A stretch of 64,000 bases of DNA from Pleurocapsa sp. PCC 7327 (lineage in GTDB: Bacteria > Cyanobacteriota > Cyanobacteriia > Cyanobacteriales > Microcystaceae). This document shows, piece after piece, positions 46,355-56,106 of the stretch. Every line of letters starts with the position of its first letter. Position 1 is the first letter of the stretch. The notes under the pieces were generated by a model. It ran no database searches, had not been told where the DNA came from, and saw only the letters and a list, made by a program, of their open reading frames with translations. The position numbers and the translations under genes are program-made. Location of the stretch: NCBI RefSeq assembly GCF_000317025.1, contig NC_019689.1, positions 943,501-1,007,500 of the forward strand. Reading direction: 5' to 3'.

Positions 46355-47470
46355 ATGCCTCACGGTAAATATCAACCCAAGCAGCTTGGTACCCTTCTAA
46401 ACATCCTCCGCAGTCATCGTGCTAGCGGGACTTTGCACGTAAAAGCAACGATCGCTCTTGACGCGCAAGCGAGATCTCGCGTTTTGGTTTTTCAAGGCGG
46501 CGAAATTACTTACGGTGACTATAGTATCCCCGATCGCCTCTCTTTAGCTAAAAAGCTGACGAAGCAATTTAAGCCCGCCATGAGCGAGATAGCAATCAAG
46601 TTTGCCAGGGAAAAAGCCACCAATTCAACATCGGCAAGGGAACTGTTAGAAGTCTTGTGCAAAATTCGAGTCTTGAGTTGGGAGCAAATCGAATCCTTCG
46701 TTCTCGCTCGAACTGCGATCGCCCTAGAGCAAATTTTACCCTATGCCGGACAATTTCAATTCAATCCAACAGTTGAATTCGACCTGACCTATGGCGAAGC
46801 TCATCGCGGCTTAAATTTGTCTAAGTTAAAGTTTAATATTGCTCGCCGTTATAAAGAATGGTCTTATCTCGCTCCTACTATTCCCTCAATGGAGGCAGTT
46901 CCCCACCTCCTACAAACCGATCTAAAACGACTTCCCTTACCAAAAGTTCGCCAGCATTTGTATCAATGGGTCGATGGTAAGCATACCTTGGTTGATATTG
47001 CCGAAAAGATCGATCGAGATCCCTTGCAACTGGCTCGACTTTATCAAACTTGGGCGCAAATAGGTTGGGTCAGTTTTAAAGAAAATCTTGCTAGCGATCG
47101 CAAAAATCTACCAACCATTCTCTCTGTCGATGATAGCCCAACGATCCAAATGCGGATTTTGCAAGCTTTGGGCGATCGCTATAGAGTTTTATTAGCTAGC
47201 AATGGGTCGGATGGACTCAAGTTGCTCCTGCTCGCTCGAGAACCCGTCTCGCTATTGCTATTGGATATCAACCTGCCAGATATCGACGGATTAGAAATGT
47301 GTCGTACCGTGCGAAGTCTTCCTAAGTTTCGAGACTTGCCTATTGTCATGTTGACAACTAGAAATACTTTGGTTGACAAAATGAAAGGGATAATCGCTGG
47401 AACCAATCGCTATTTAACTAAGCCAATTGAGACAGAGAAATTGCTTAAAGTTGTTAGCGAGTTCGTATGA
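46355..47470 (+). CDS. pixG: PatA/PixG-type response regulator
   Basis: A 371-aa protein. The N-terminal 220 residues form the PatA-type (DUF4388-like) module, beginning LGTLLNILRSHRASGTLHVK. The C-terminal receiver (about 250-371) has TILSVDDSPTIQMRIL, phospho-acceptor Asp in LLLLDINLPD, VMLTTRN and LTKPIE. In Synechocystis the first gene of the positive-phototaxis operon (pixG/taxP1) has this form and is thought to act on the type IV pilus motor. Start ATG 46355 is well placed. Confidence 0.88.
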   Translation: MPHGKYQPKQLGTLLNILRSHRASGTLHVKATIALDAQARSRVLVFQGGEITYGDYSIPDRLSLAKKLTKQFKPAMSEIAIKFAREKATNSTSARELLEVLCKIRVLSWEQIESFVLARTAIALEQILPYAGQFQFNPTVEFDLTYGEAHRGLNLSKLKFNIARRYKEWSYLAPTIPSMEAVPHLLQTDLKRLPLPKVRQHLYQWVDGKHTLVDIAEKIDRDPLQLARLYQTWAQIGWVSFKENLASDRKNLPTILSVDDSPTIQMRILQALGDRYRVLLASNGSDGLKLLLLAREPVSLLLLDINLPDIDGLEMCRTVRSLPKFRDLPIVMLTTRNTLVDKMKGIIAGTNRYLTKPIETEKLLKVVSEFV

Positions 47471-47610
47471 GCGACTGAAGCGAGCGAAGTTCTGCGTCTG
47501 TCGCGCCCTCCCCAGCACAATGTTGAGTAACAATATCTGACAAAATATTTATCGAAGCTCAGCGATACTGTATTTTTGTATTCGAGCGAGTTTTTTGAGC
47601 GAGGTGGGCT

Positions 47611-47976
47611 TTGAATACTGTTTTGGTCGTAGAAGATGGCTTGACTGATACAGAAATCGTTAGCCGATATTTGCAGCAAGCAGGCTTTTTTGTCGTCTGT
47701 GTCAGAAGCGGGGAAGAGGCACAGCAGAAACTCGAACAACAAAAACCCGATTTGATTCTTTTGGATGTTATATTGCCCGGTCAAAGTGGATTTGAACTGT
47801 GTAGAGAACTCAAAACTAATCCCCGCACTAGTCAAATTCCCGTTGTCATGTGCTCGACTAAAAACACGAATGTGGACAAAATGTGGGGCACCATGTTAGG
47901 CGCAGATGCTTACCTGGGCAAACCCGTGCGACAAGAGGAGTTGATCGGAATCGTGCGTCAATTTACCAAAAATTAA
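47611..47976 (+). CDS. pixH: CheY-like response regulator PixH
   Basis: A 121-aa single receiver domain. The start is TTG 47611 behind GAGGTG. It has VLVVEDGLTD (acidic pair), phospho-acceptor Asp in LILLDVILPG, VVMCSTKN and the invariant Lys in YLGKPVR. It lies 140 nt after pixG. PixH-type regulators take phosphate from the CheA-like PixL. Confidence 0.88.
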   Translation: MNTVLVVEDGLTDTEIVSRYLQQAGFFVVCVRSGEEAQQKLEQQKPDLILLDVILPGQSGFELCRELKTNPRTSQIPVVMCSTKNTNVDKMWGTMLGADAYLGKPVRQEELIGIVRQFTKN

Positions 47977-47988
47977 ACAAGTAAGGAA

Positions 47989-48453
47989 GTGCAATCGACA
48001 GAAGAGAAGTTTTTGCAATTTCAGCTAGAAGGAGAAGAATTAGCCCTTCTGCCAGCCGCGATCGCGCCAGAAATTCGCCTAGTTGCAGCCGAGGAAATCT
48101 TACCCGTGCCTCATCTTCCCGACTGGGTTTTGGGAATTTATCAGTGGCGCGATGAAATGCTCTGGCTGATCGATCTGAGTTACTTGTTGGGATATGCTCC
48201 CCTATCGTGGGAGGGTAAGCATTACGCGATCGTCGTTGAGATCGAAACGCGCTCCCTGGGATTGGTCGTTCCCAGAGTGCATGGTATTGAGGAGTACGAC
48301 TGGCAACAATTGCACGATCCCTCAGACGAATTATTCTCGCCGGAGTTAATGCCTTTTTTACAGGGATTTTTTCTAAAAAACGGACAAGAAATTCTCAAAT
48401 TGTTGATTGCAAAGGGAATTTTTCTCGCTTGCTCGCAAAAGCTTATCGAATAG
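47989..48453 (+). CDS. pixI: CheW-like adaptor PixI
   Basis: A 154-aa CheW domain. The start is GTG 47989 behind AAGGAA, 12 nt after pixH. The motifs LGIYQWRDEMLWLIDLSYLLG and LGLVVPRVHGI are typical (the first shown in part: GIYQWRDEMLWLIDLS). It links the PixJ receptor to PixL. Confidence 0.85.
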   Translation: MQSTEEKFLQFQLEGEELALLPAAIAPEIRLVAAEEILPVPHLPDWVLGIYQWRDEMLWLIDLSYLLGYAPLSWEGKHYAIVVEIETRSLGLVVPRVHGIEEYDWQQLHDPSDELFSPELMPFLQGFFLKNGQEILKLLIAKGIFLACSQKLIE

Positions 48454-48671
48454 ATAAAAAATTTCTCTCGCAGCTTCGTAGTTACGGGAACAGTCAAAAA
48501 ACGATATTTGTGGTAAATCTACTCTATTGACTCTAATCCAGGCACGCTCGCAGCCAACTGAGGCAGACAATTCAAACGCCGACTCGCATCAAGCATTGAC
48601 AACACGAGTAAAATCCCTAGCCATTACTGGATCGATACTTGAGGATACCAAGAAGCTTAGAGGACGCACCC

Positions 48672-51600
48672 ATGACAGCTACCCATCAACCAACCCAATT
48701 TAGCGAACCCGATCGCAATTTTGATAACCCGCTTGCCTCAAATGGCGCTCAAATTGACGCTCAGACTTCTTTAGCCGCCGTTGCCGCCGTCAAATCCGTT
48801 CTAGAAGAGTCCGGCTATTTAGAAAAACCCGAACTCAAAGAACGGATAGCACAAATCGAGCAACTTGCTTATTTTTTTCAAGAAAATTTACAAAAAAAAT
48901 CATCCGCAGCAAGGGAATGGTTTAAGCCAGAGCGCACGCTCTTAGCAGAAATTATCGATCGCATTCGTAGAGTTCGAGACTTAAACGAGCTACTCGACCT
49001 TATCGTTGCTTCTATGCGCGAGAAAATAGAAGCCGATCGCGTTTTTGTCTATCGCTTTAGTTCTGACGAGCGAGGCAACGTCTTGGCAGAGTCGAAGGTT
49101 GCGGGTTGGACTCCCTGTCTTGGCGAAGACCTTCCGGCGATCGCCTTTGGCTTGGAGCGAAGAGGAGACTATTTGACTCGGCAAGCTAGCGCGATCGACG
49201 CAGCCTCATTCCAACTCACCCCCTATCAAAGACAATTATTAGAACGATTTCAGATAAAATCCAGTTTGAGCTTGCCGATTTTGGTAGAAGGCGAGGTATG
49301 GGGCTTATTGACAGTCCAGCAATGCTCGGCAGGACGCGATTGGCAAGCAGCAGAAATCGATCTGCTCCACCAAATCTGTCTGGAACTCACCACTAGCCTG
49401 CAACGCGAAGCATTTAGCGCTCGACTGCAAGAGCGAGTCCAAGAAAATCAACTCCTCGCCAAAGTCCTAGAAAAGATCGGCAAAGTCGAGCAGTCCGACG
49501 ACTTGAACGCCATCTTAAAGACAGCGACGCAAGAAACAAGATTATTGCTAAAAACCGATCGCGTAGCGGTTTATCGCTTCGCGCCCGATTGGAGCGGCGA
49601 ATTTATTGCCGAATCAGTAGCGAGTGGCTGGGTTCCTCTGGTTGGCACAAATCCCAGATGGGAAGATACTTACTTGCAAGACACCCAAGGCGGTCGCTTT
49701 CGCGGCAACGAAATCTATGTTCTCGATGATATCTATAAAGCTGGACTATCGGCCTGTCATTTAGACCTGCTAGAGCAATATCAAGCCAAATCCCATGCGA
49801 TCGCCCCTATCTTTCAAGGAAAAAACCTCTGGGGATTGCTAGCTGTCTATCAAAACTCCGCTCCCCGAAACTGGCAGGAAACAGAAATCGGCTTTCTCAA
49901 ACAAATTGCCACTCAGATTAGCACCGCACTGCAACAAGTAGAAACCTTCGAGCAATTGCAAACCCAAACCAACCAGTTGGCAAAGCTTCTAGAACAAGAA
50001 CAAGCCGTCTCCAGAGTCATCGCTCGCATCCGTCAATCTCTCGATCTCGACACCGTCTTTAATACGACCGCTAGAGAGGCGCGACTGCTTCTAGAAGCCG
50101 ATCGCGTAGCGGTTTATCGCTTTAATCCCGACTGGAGTGGAGATTTTGTCGCCGAGTCAGTCGCCAGCGGCTGGATGCCGATTATCGGCAGTCAAGCGAC
50201 ACAAAACCTGCTTAGATGGGCAGATCCTTACTTCCAGGAAACTCAAGGCGGTCGCTTTCGCAACAACGAGCCTTTTATCCTCAACGATATTCACAATACC
50301 GAGCTGACTCCGTGTCATATCGAAGCATTGGAACAATACGAAGCACAATCATGCATCATCGTCTCAATTTTCCAGGGACAAAAGCTCTGGGGACTGCTAG
50401 CCGCCTACCAAAACGACAAACCCAGACAGTGGCAAATGTCTGAGGTAAATTTTTTGGAAAAAATCGCCGCTCGGTTTGGCACCGCACTACAACAAGCAGA
50501 AATCCTCCAACAGGTACAAGCTAAATCGGATCGTCTAGCTCAATTGGTCGAGCAAGAGCAAGCCGTTGCCAAAGTCATTGCTCGCATCCGTCAATCGCTC
50601 GACCTCGACACCATCTTTAATACAACGACCAAAGAAGTGCGATCGCTGCTGAATGTCGATCGCGTGGCGGTTTATCGCTTTAATCCCGACTGGAGTGGCG
50701 AATTTATCGCTGAGTCAGTTACCAGCGGCTGGAGTAAATTAGTCGAGAGGCAGAATCGGATTTCTGGCTTGCAAGAGAGCATTACCGACTGCGCTAGCAT
50801 ACAAAGTTTGATTGCCAGTAGTGGCAACGAGCAAACCAGTCGGACACGGTGGACGGATACCTATTTGCAAGACAATCAAGGCGGTCGCTTGCAAAACAAG
50901 GAAGCTTATGTCCGAGAAGATATTTACCAGGCCGGGTTTCCTGCCTGTTATCTCGAAACTTTAGAGCGATACGATATCAAAGCTTATGCAATCGTCCCAG
51001 TTTTTCTGGGGCAAAAACTGTGGGGAATGCTGGCAGCGTTTCAAAACTCCGGAACTCGTCCTTGGCAAGAGACAGAAATTAAATTTCTCAAGCAAATTGC
51101 CGCTCAGTTCAGCGTTGCTCTGCAACAGGCTGGATATGTCAATACGATTGAGGAACAGTCAAAACAACTCGCCCAAGCGGCAGAACGAGAAAAAAACTTC
51201 GTTCGCTTTTTGGTGAAAATCAATCAAAGAATTATCGAGCAAAGCCAGCAAAAACTTGCGCTAGAGAGTTTGCTGAAAACTAGCGCCCAGGAATTGCGCA
51301 AGCTACTGAAAGTCGATCGCGTGGCGATTTCCCGTTTTACGCCAGATTGGAATCGGGAATTTATCGCAGAAGACATTAGCGCTGGCTGCGTCAGATTGGC
51401 AGGAACAGAAGCTGCCTTGGTAGAAAATCCCGACCTGCAAGACAGTCAAGGCGGTCGCTACCGCGATCGCCAAAACCTCGTCATCGACAATATCGACAGC
51501 GCCGAACTGGCCTCGTTCGAGTCGGAGTGGTTCGAGCAACTAGGGATTAAAGCCTGCGCGATCGCACCGATTTTTGAAGGCGAGCAATTGTGGGGATTAT

Positions 51601-52766
51601 TGGAAATTTATCAAAACAACCACACTCGCCAGTGGCAAGAAAGCGAGGTAGATCTACTCGCTCAAGCCAGCGTACAGTTGGGAGTTGCCATCCAGCAAGC
51701 CGACTATCTCGAACGGGTACAAGCCCAATCCCAACAATTGGCAACTTCGATAGAAAGAGAAAAAGCTCTCAAAGAACAACTTCAGCAACGGGCTAGTCAA
51801 CTGTTAGTTTCGGTTTTGCCTGCTTTGACCGGAGACTTGACAGTCCGTGCCCCGATTACAGACGATGAAATCGGCACGATCGCCGACGCCTATAACGAAA
51901 CCCTGCAATCGCTGCGGAAAATCGTCGTGCAAGTGCAAGCAGTAGCCAAAAAGCTAGCACAAACCGCCCAAGGAAATACGGCAGTGGTTCAAGAATGCGC
52001 CGTTCGAATGGGGAAACAGTTTCAAGACCTCAAAGGAGCGCTCGACCAAATTCAGCAAATGGTCAATCTGACCCGAACTGCCGCCGGGAAAGCCAAACAA
52101 GTCGAAGCAGCGGTTCGCGAGGCAAATCAAATCCTGCAAAAGGGAGACACGACCATGAACCTGACGGTGGGCAGCATCCTGACAATTCGGGAAACCGTCT
52201 CGGAAACTGCCCAGCGAATCAAGCGCCTTAGCGAATCGTCGCAAAAAATTTCCAAGGTAGTACAGTTAATTGGCAACTTTGCCACCCAGACCAACCTGCT
52301 GGCAATGAATGCCGCCTTGGAAGCGACAAGAGCTGGAGAAAACGGACGAGGTTTCGCCGTCGTCGCCGAAGAAGTACGATCGCTCTCCCATCAATCCGCC
52401 GCCGCCACAACCGAAATAGAAGAATTAGTGGCTCAGATGCAAAGCGAAACCGAGGAAGTTGCCAAAGCCATGGAAACGGGAATCGATCGCGTTCTCGAAG
52501 GAACGGGTTTGGTCGATGAAGTCCGCGAAAGTCTCAATGAAATCGTAGCGGCGACAGCCCAGATCGGCAAACAAGTCGAGGATATTCTTCAAGTCGCTCA
52601 CAAGCAGCACGCGCAAGCTGGAGCGGTGACTGGGGCAATCAAAAACATCTGGGCAATCGCCAATCACAATGCCGAAAAATCGAGGCAAATCGCGGAGGCA
52701 TTTCAGGTGTTGCTAGCCCTGTCGCAAGACCTCCAAAAGAGTACCGGACAGTTCAAAGTAGGCTAG
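48672..52766 (+). CDS. pixJ: PixJ-type phototaxis receptor with five GAF domains
   Basis: A 1364-aa chemoreceptor-like protein; the ATG at 48672 follows GAGGA, and an upstream TTG is less likely. Five tandem GAF domains span about residues 105-1045. GAF2 (Cys362, SACHLDLLEQY) and GAF3 (Cys548, TPCHIEALEQY) have the Cys-His pair that binds bilin in cyanobacteriochromes. GAF4 has Cys759 followed by Tyr plus an inserted loop with Cys707. GAF1 and GAF5 lack the Cys. A HAMP-like linker and methyl-accepting domain (tip QTNLLAMNAALEATRAGENG) end it. No membrane helix is seen, so it may be cytoplasmic or peripheral. Confidence 0.9.
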   Translation: MTATHQPTQFSEPDRNFDNPLASNGAQIDAQTSLAAVAAVKSVLEESGYLEKPELKERIAQIEQLAYFFQENLQKKSSAAREWFKPERTLLAEIIDRIRRVRDLNELLDLIVASMREKIEADRVFVYRFSSDERGNVLAESKVAGWTPCLGEDLPAIAFGLERRGDYLTRQASAIDAASFQLTPYQRQLLERFQIKSSLSLPILVEGEVWGLLTVQQCSAGRDWQAAEIDLLHQICLELTTSLQREAFSARLQERVQENQLLAKVLEKIGKVEQSDDLNAILKTATQETRLLLKTDRVAVYRFAPDWSGEFIAESVASGWVPLVGTNPRWEDTYLQDTQGGRFRGNEIYVLDDIYKAGLSACHLDLLEQYQAKSHAIAPIFQGKNLWGLLAVYQNSAPRNWQETEIGFLKQIATQISTALQQVETFEQLQTQTNQLAKLLEQEQAVSRVIARIRQSLDLDTVFNTTAREARLLLEADRVAVYRFNPDWSGDFVAESVASGWMPIIGSQATQNLLRWADPYFQETQGGRFRNNEPFILNDIHNTELTPCHIEALEQYEAQSCIIVSIFQGQKLWGLLAAYQNDKPRQWQMSEVNFLEKIAARFGTALQQAEILQQVQAKSDRLAQLVEQEQAVAKVIARIRQSLDLDTIFNTTTKEVRSLLNVDRVAVYRFNPDWSGEFIAESVTSGWSKLVERQNRISGLQESITDCASIQSLIASSGNEQTSRTRWTDTYLQDNQGGRLQNKEAYVREDIYQAGFPACYLETLERYDIKAYAIVPVFLGQKLWGMLAAFQNSGTRPWQETEIKFLKQIAAQFSVALQQAGYVNTIEEQSKQLAQAAEREKNFVRFLVKINQRIIEQSQQKLALESLLKTSAQELRKLLKVDRVAISRFTPDWNREFIAEDISAGCVRLAGTEAALVENPDLQDSQGGRYRDRQNLVIDNIDSAELASFESEWFEQLGIKACAIAPIFEGEQLWGLLEIYQNNHTRQWQESEVDLLAQASVQLGVAIQQADYLERVQAQSQQLATSIEREKALKEQLQQRASQLLVSVLPALTGDLTVRAPITDDEIGTIADAYNETLQSLRKIVVQVQAVAKKLAQTAQGNTAVVQECAVRMGKQFQDLKGALDQIQQMVNLTRTAAGKAKQVEAAVREANQILQKGDTTMNLTVGSILTIRETVSETAQRIKRLSESSQKISKVVQLIGNFATQTNLLAMNAALEATRAGENGRGFAVVAEEVRSLSHQSAAATTEIEELVAQMQSETEEVAKAMETGIDRVLEGTGLVDEVRESLNEIVAATAQIGKQVEDILQVAHKQHAQAGAVTGAIKNIWAIANHNAEKSRQIAEAFQVLLALSQDLQKSTGQFKVG

Positions 52767-52873
52767 GAACTTGTGAGAAGTAAATGGCGACAGGTGAGTA
52801 GGAGGTTGCCCGATCTCTAATCGCCAACCGCTAGCAAAAATTGCGAATTGTCAATTGTGAATTGCGAATTGAT

Positions 52874-55800
52874 ATGACTGCTGACTCGGAAACCCGCGAT
52901 AGCGCTTACAGACAATTTCTCGAAGAAGCTCCAGAGCTTTTGGGGACGATCGAGCAAAATCTCCTGACCCTGTGCGCCGAGCCAAGGAATCGAAACGTCC
53001 ATAGCGTCATGCGAGCCATCCATACGCTCAAAGGAGCCGCTTCTACAGTTGGGCTGGAGACAATAGTTGCCCTCGCCCATGCCTTTGAAGATATCGTCCA
53101 GAGCTTCTACCATCCCGGCCTGATCGTAGATATAGAATTGTTCTCGATGTTGCTGGCTGGCTTCGATCGCCTGCGCCATTTGGTAACGGCAAAACTGACC
53201 GAAGCCGCGCTCGACGAACGCGAGATCGTCAAAGAAGCCAACGACCTATTCGCACAACTGCGGGCAAGATTGGTCAAGTATTACGGGAAGCAAAACTCGC
53301 TTCTCACGCCTCCAGAGCAAGGAGAGTTCGATCTCGTTCGAGCCATTTTTGAAGTGGGAGTCCAGAAGCGCCTGGAAGCACTAGGGAAAATCCTGCTCAA
53401 AGCCAAGGAAATGGACGAGATAGCGGCTAATCTGCGCTCAGAGCTAGAGCTACTGATAGGATTGGCAGACTCGCTGAATTTGCCGGGATTTGCTCTAATT
53501 GCCAAAACCGCCTTGAGAGCCTTGGAAGTTCGTCCTCAAGAAGCCGCGACGATTGCTAAAGTTGCCTTAGACAATTTGCTCCAGGGACAGGAGCAAGTCC
53601 TAGCGGGCGATCGCGAACGGGGCGGCGAACCGTCTCCAGAGTTGTTAAAAATGGCAGAAGCGCCGCCCCAAGAGACTCATCAGTCTCAAGCCTCGCCATC
53701 GGAGGATATTTGGGAGGAATTGGAACTCGCCCTGGCAGAATTCGAGTCCGAAAAGAGCTTGCCAGCCTCAGATGCCGTCGAGCAGCTAAATTGGGACAGT
53801 TTAACCGAGTTAACCGAGAGCTTGGGCGATTCCTCGGAACAAGCCGAACCAGCGCTCTTGCTAGAGCAACTCTGGAACGAGAGCGCGAACGCCCAGCCCG
53901 CCTCCGAACCCGAACGGGCAGAAGAATTGGCTCAAAGCCATGCGATCGCCACTCCAGAACCACTGCCAGACCCCCCCGTACCCCAGAGCGTGCGAGTGAA
54001 ACTAGAAGGCTTGAAGCGCATCGATCGCGCCTTGGGAGAAATCCAAGTTTATAATAACCGCCAATCGTCGGATCGCGATCGACTCCAGCGCATCCTGCAA
54101 GACTTAATCGAATCGCAGAAACACCATCAACAGACAATCGAGCGCCTGCGCGATTGGGTTGAAAAAATCGCCAGCAAACGAAAACAGACAGAAGCTTTGC
54201 TCGATCCCTCTCGCCTCGCTTACCAACAACGAGACTCCTATAGCGAGCTGGAATCTCTCGCTCGCAGAGCGCTTGTAGAAACGGGGCACCTACAAGCCGC
54301 CATGGAATCGCTAGAGCAAATCGCCAACAGCTCTCGGCAAGCATCTCAAAAACAGCACCGTTTGGTATCCGACCTGCAAGACGACCTGATCGAAACTCGC
54401 ATGGTTCCCCTGGCAGAGGTGCTCGATCGCTTTCGCCAGACAGTCCGACAATTGGAAAACGTTCACCTCAAACCCGTGCGGTTGCAACTGAGCGGAACCA
54501 ATATTTTAGTGGATAAAGCCATCGCCGAGAAACTCTACACCCCTTTGCTGCACCTGATTCGCAATGCTTTCGACCATGGCATCGAACCGGCTGAAGTGCG
54601 CCGACAACACGGAAAATCGGAAGTCGGTCAGATCGAAATTCGCGCCTATCAACAGGGATGGCAAACCGTCATCGAAGTCAAAGATGACGGTCAGGGATTG
54701 GACTTCGATCGCATTCGCGATCGCGTCGTCGCCCTCAATCTGTTTGAACCCGAAGCTGCCAGCCAATTATCGACCCAGCAACTGTCAGAGCTGCTGTTCG
54801 AGCCGGGATTTTCTACCTCCTCGACAATTAGCAAACTGTCAGGACGCGGCATCGGTTTAGAGACCGTCAAAGCAGAAGTAGAAGCTCTCAATGGGACTTG
54901 CACGGTGCGGTCGGAACCCTATCGGGGCACGACCTTCTCCCTGCGATTCCCCATGACGCTAACCATTGTTAAGTTAACGGTCGTGCAAGCCGGAAAAATG
55001 CTCTACACCCTGCTCTCGGATACGGTAGAAAAAATCCTGCTCCCCAACGAGCGCCAGCTCGTGCGCTCCCAAGGAAGAAAATTTCTCAGCTACCGTTTGG
55101 CGGAAGACCCCATCCTCGTGCCCGTGCATAAACTGTCGGAGCTAATCGCTTATGGGTCGCCCATTGCCCAGAAAGCAAACCGCTCGTCGGCAATTGAAGC
55201 CCAAAAACAAGCAAGCGAGCCTCAAAGCTATCTACTTGTGCTTCGCTACGGGGAAAAACTTATCGGTTTAGAAGTCGATCGCGTTTTTGGCGAGCAAAAG
55301 ACGGCTATCAAACCCCTCGGCAGCGCGATCTCCTCTCCGAATTACGTTTATGGTTGCAGCGTTCTCGATCGCGATCGCCTAGCCCTCGCGATCGACGGTA
55401 GCCTTCTCGTCCAGCAAGCTCAAACCTTGGCAAGGCAAAGCATTAGCGACGCTCCTCACTCATATGGCTTCAAAGCCAATCTACAATCAGCCCTACCTCT
55501 AAGAGACATGCCATTGCTCGCGCCAGAAACTCCGGTTCGGCAAACAGGTCTGTTGCCCTCGCACTGTGCCATCTTGGTTGTTGACGATTCGATTAGCCAG
55601 CGCCAACAAACAGCCTCGCTGCTGCAAAAAGCGGGCTATCGGATCGTGCAAGCGAAAAACGGTCTCGACGCGATCGAACAACTGCAAATGGATCGTCAAA
55701 AAATTCAGTTGGTCATTTGCGATATCGAAATGCCACACCTGAATGGCTTTGAGTTCTTAAGCTACTGTCGCCACCGCGAGGAATGGGCAAAGTTGCCCGT

Positions 55801-55936
55801 TGTGATGTTAGCCAATCGCGGCGGCAGGCAACATCGTAAGATTGCCCTGGGATTGGGCGCGACTGCCTACTTTACCAGACCCTATATAGAATCCGATCTG
55901 CTTTCGACAATAGAGAGCGCGATCGCTCGCTCTTGA
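52874..55936 (+). CDS. pixL: PixL CheA-type hybrid histidine kinase
   Basis: A 1020-aa kinase from ATG 52874. The order is Hpt (His50 in IHTLKGAA), a second Hpt-like helical region, a Ser/Glu-rich linker, dimerisation helices, HATPase (HLIRNAFDHGIEP, DDGQGLD, GRGIGLETVKAEVE), a CheW domain (about 690-850), and a C-terminal receiver (Asp in VICDIEMP). In the receiver the usual Thr/Ser is Ala (VMLANRG) and the invariant Lys is Arg (FTRPY). It phosphorylates PixG/PixH. The last gene of pixGHIJL. Confidence 0.88.
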   Translation: MTADSETRDSAYRQFLEEAPELLGTIEQNLLTLCAEPRNRNVHSVMRAIHTLKGAASTVGLETIVALAHAFEDIVQSFYHPGLIVDIELFSMLLAGFDRLRHLVTAKLTEAALDEREIVKEANDLFAQLRARLVKYYGKQNSLLTPPEQGEFDLVRAIFEVGVQKRLEALGKILLKAKEMDEIAANLRSELELLIGLADSLNLPGFALIAKTALRALEVRPQEAATIAKVALDNLLQGQEQVLAGDRERGGEPSPELLKMAEAPPQETHQSQASPSEDIWEELELALAEFESEKSLPASDAVEQLNWDSLTELTESLGDSSEQAEPALLLEQLWNESANAQPASEPERAEELAQSHAIATPEPLPDPPVPQSVRVKLEGLKRIDRALGEIQVYNNRQSSDRDRLQRILQDLIESQKHHQQTIERLRDWVEKIASKRKQTEALLDPSRLAYQQRDSYSELESLARRALVETGHLQAAMESLEQIANSSRQASQKQHRLVSDLQDDLIETRMVPLAEVLDRFRQTVRQLENVHLKPVRLQLSGTNILVDKAIAEKLYTPLLHLIRNAFDHGIEPAEVRRQHGKSEVGQIEIRAYQQGWQTVIEVKDDGQGLDFDRIRDRVVALNLFEPEAASQLSTQQLSELLFEPGFSTSSTISKLSGRGIGLETVKAEVEALNGTCTVRSEPYRGTTFSLRFPMTLTIVKLTVVQAGKMLYTLLSDTVEKILLPNERQLVRSQGRKFLSYRLAEDPILVPVHKLSELIAYGSPIAQKANRSSAIEAQKQASEPQSYLLVLRYGEKLIGLEVDRVFGEQKTAIKPLGSAISSPNYVYGCSVLDRDRLALAIDGSLLVQQAQTLARQSISDAPHSYGFKANLQSALPLRDMPLLAPETPVRQTGLLPSHCAILVVDDSISQRQQTASLLQKAGYRIVQAKNGLDAIEQLQMDRQKIQLVICDIEMPHLNGFEFLSYCRHREEWAKLPVVMLANRGGRQHRKIALGLGATAYFTRPYIESDLLSTIESAIARS

Positions 55937-55950
55937 TGAGCTGGCAATGA

Positions 55951-56096
55951 AGCAGGGAGTGTGGGGGACAAAGGGACAAGGAGACGGGGAGTGTGGGGAG
56001 ATGGAGAATTCGGAAGTCGGAATTCGGAATTAGAAACAAATTACTACTAACTACTAACCACTAACCACTAACTACTCCCCAATCCAAAATCGAAAT
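55951..56096. repeat. low-complexity spacer repeat
   Basis: A G-rich half (GGGGAGTGTGGGGAGATGG), then GAAGTCGGAATTCGGAA, then TACTAACCACTAACC and CCAATCCAAAATC. The same modules occur at 14209-14335, 22145-22265, 33780-33957 and 38640-38830, and inside the ATPase gene. Confidence 0.7.
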
Positions 56097-56106
56097 TTTT
56101 TCCTTG

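Noticed and set aside
53556-54344. 262-codon minus-strand open frame inside pixL
   Set aside because: It is antisense to a clear CheA-type kinase, its product is Arg- and Leu-rich without any domain, and it covers the GC-rich linker where long reverse frames are expected.
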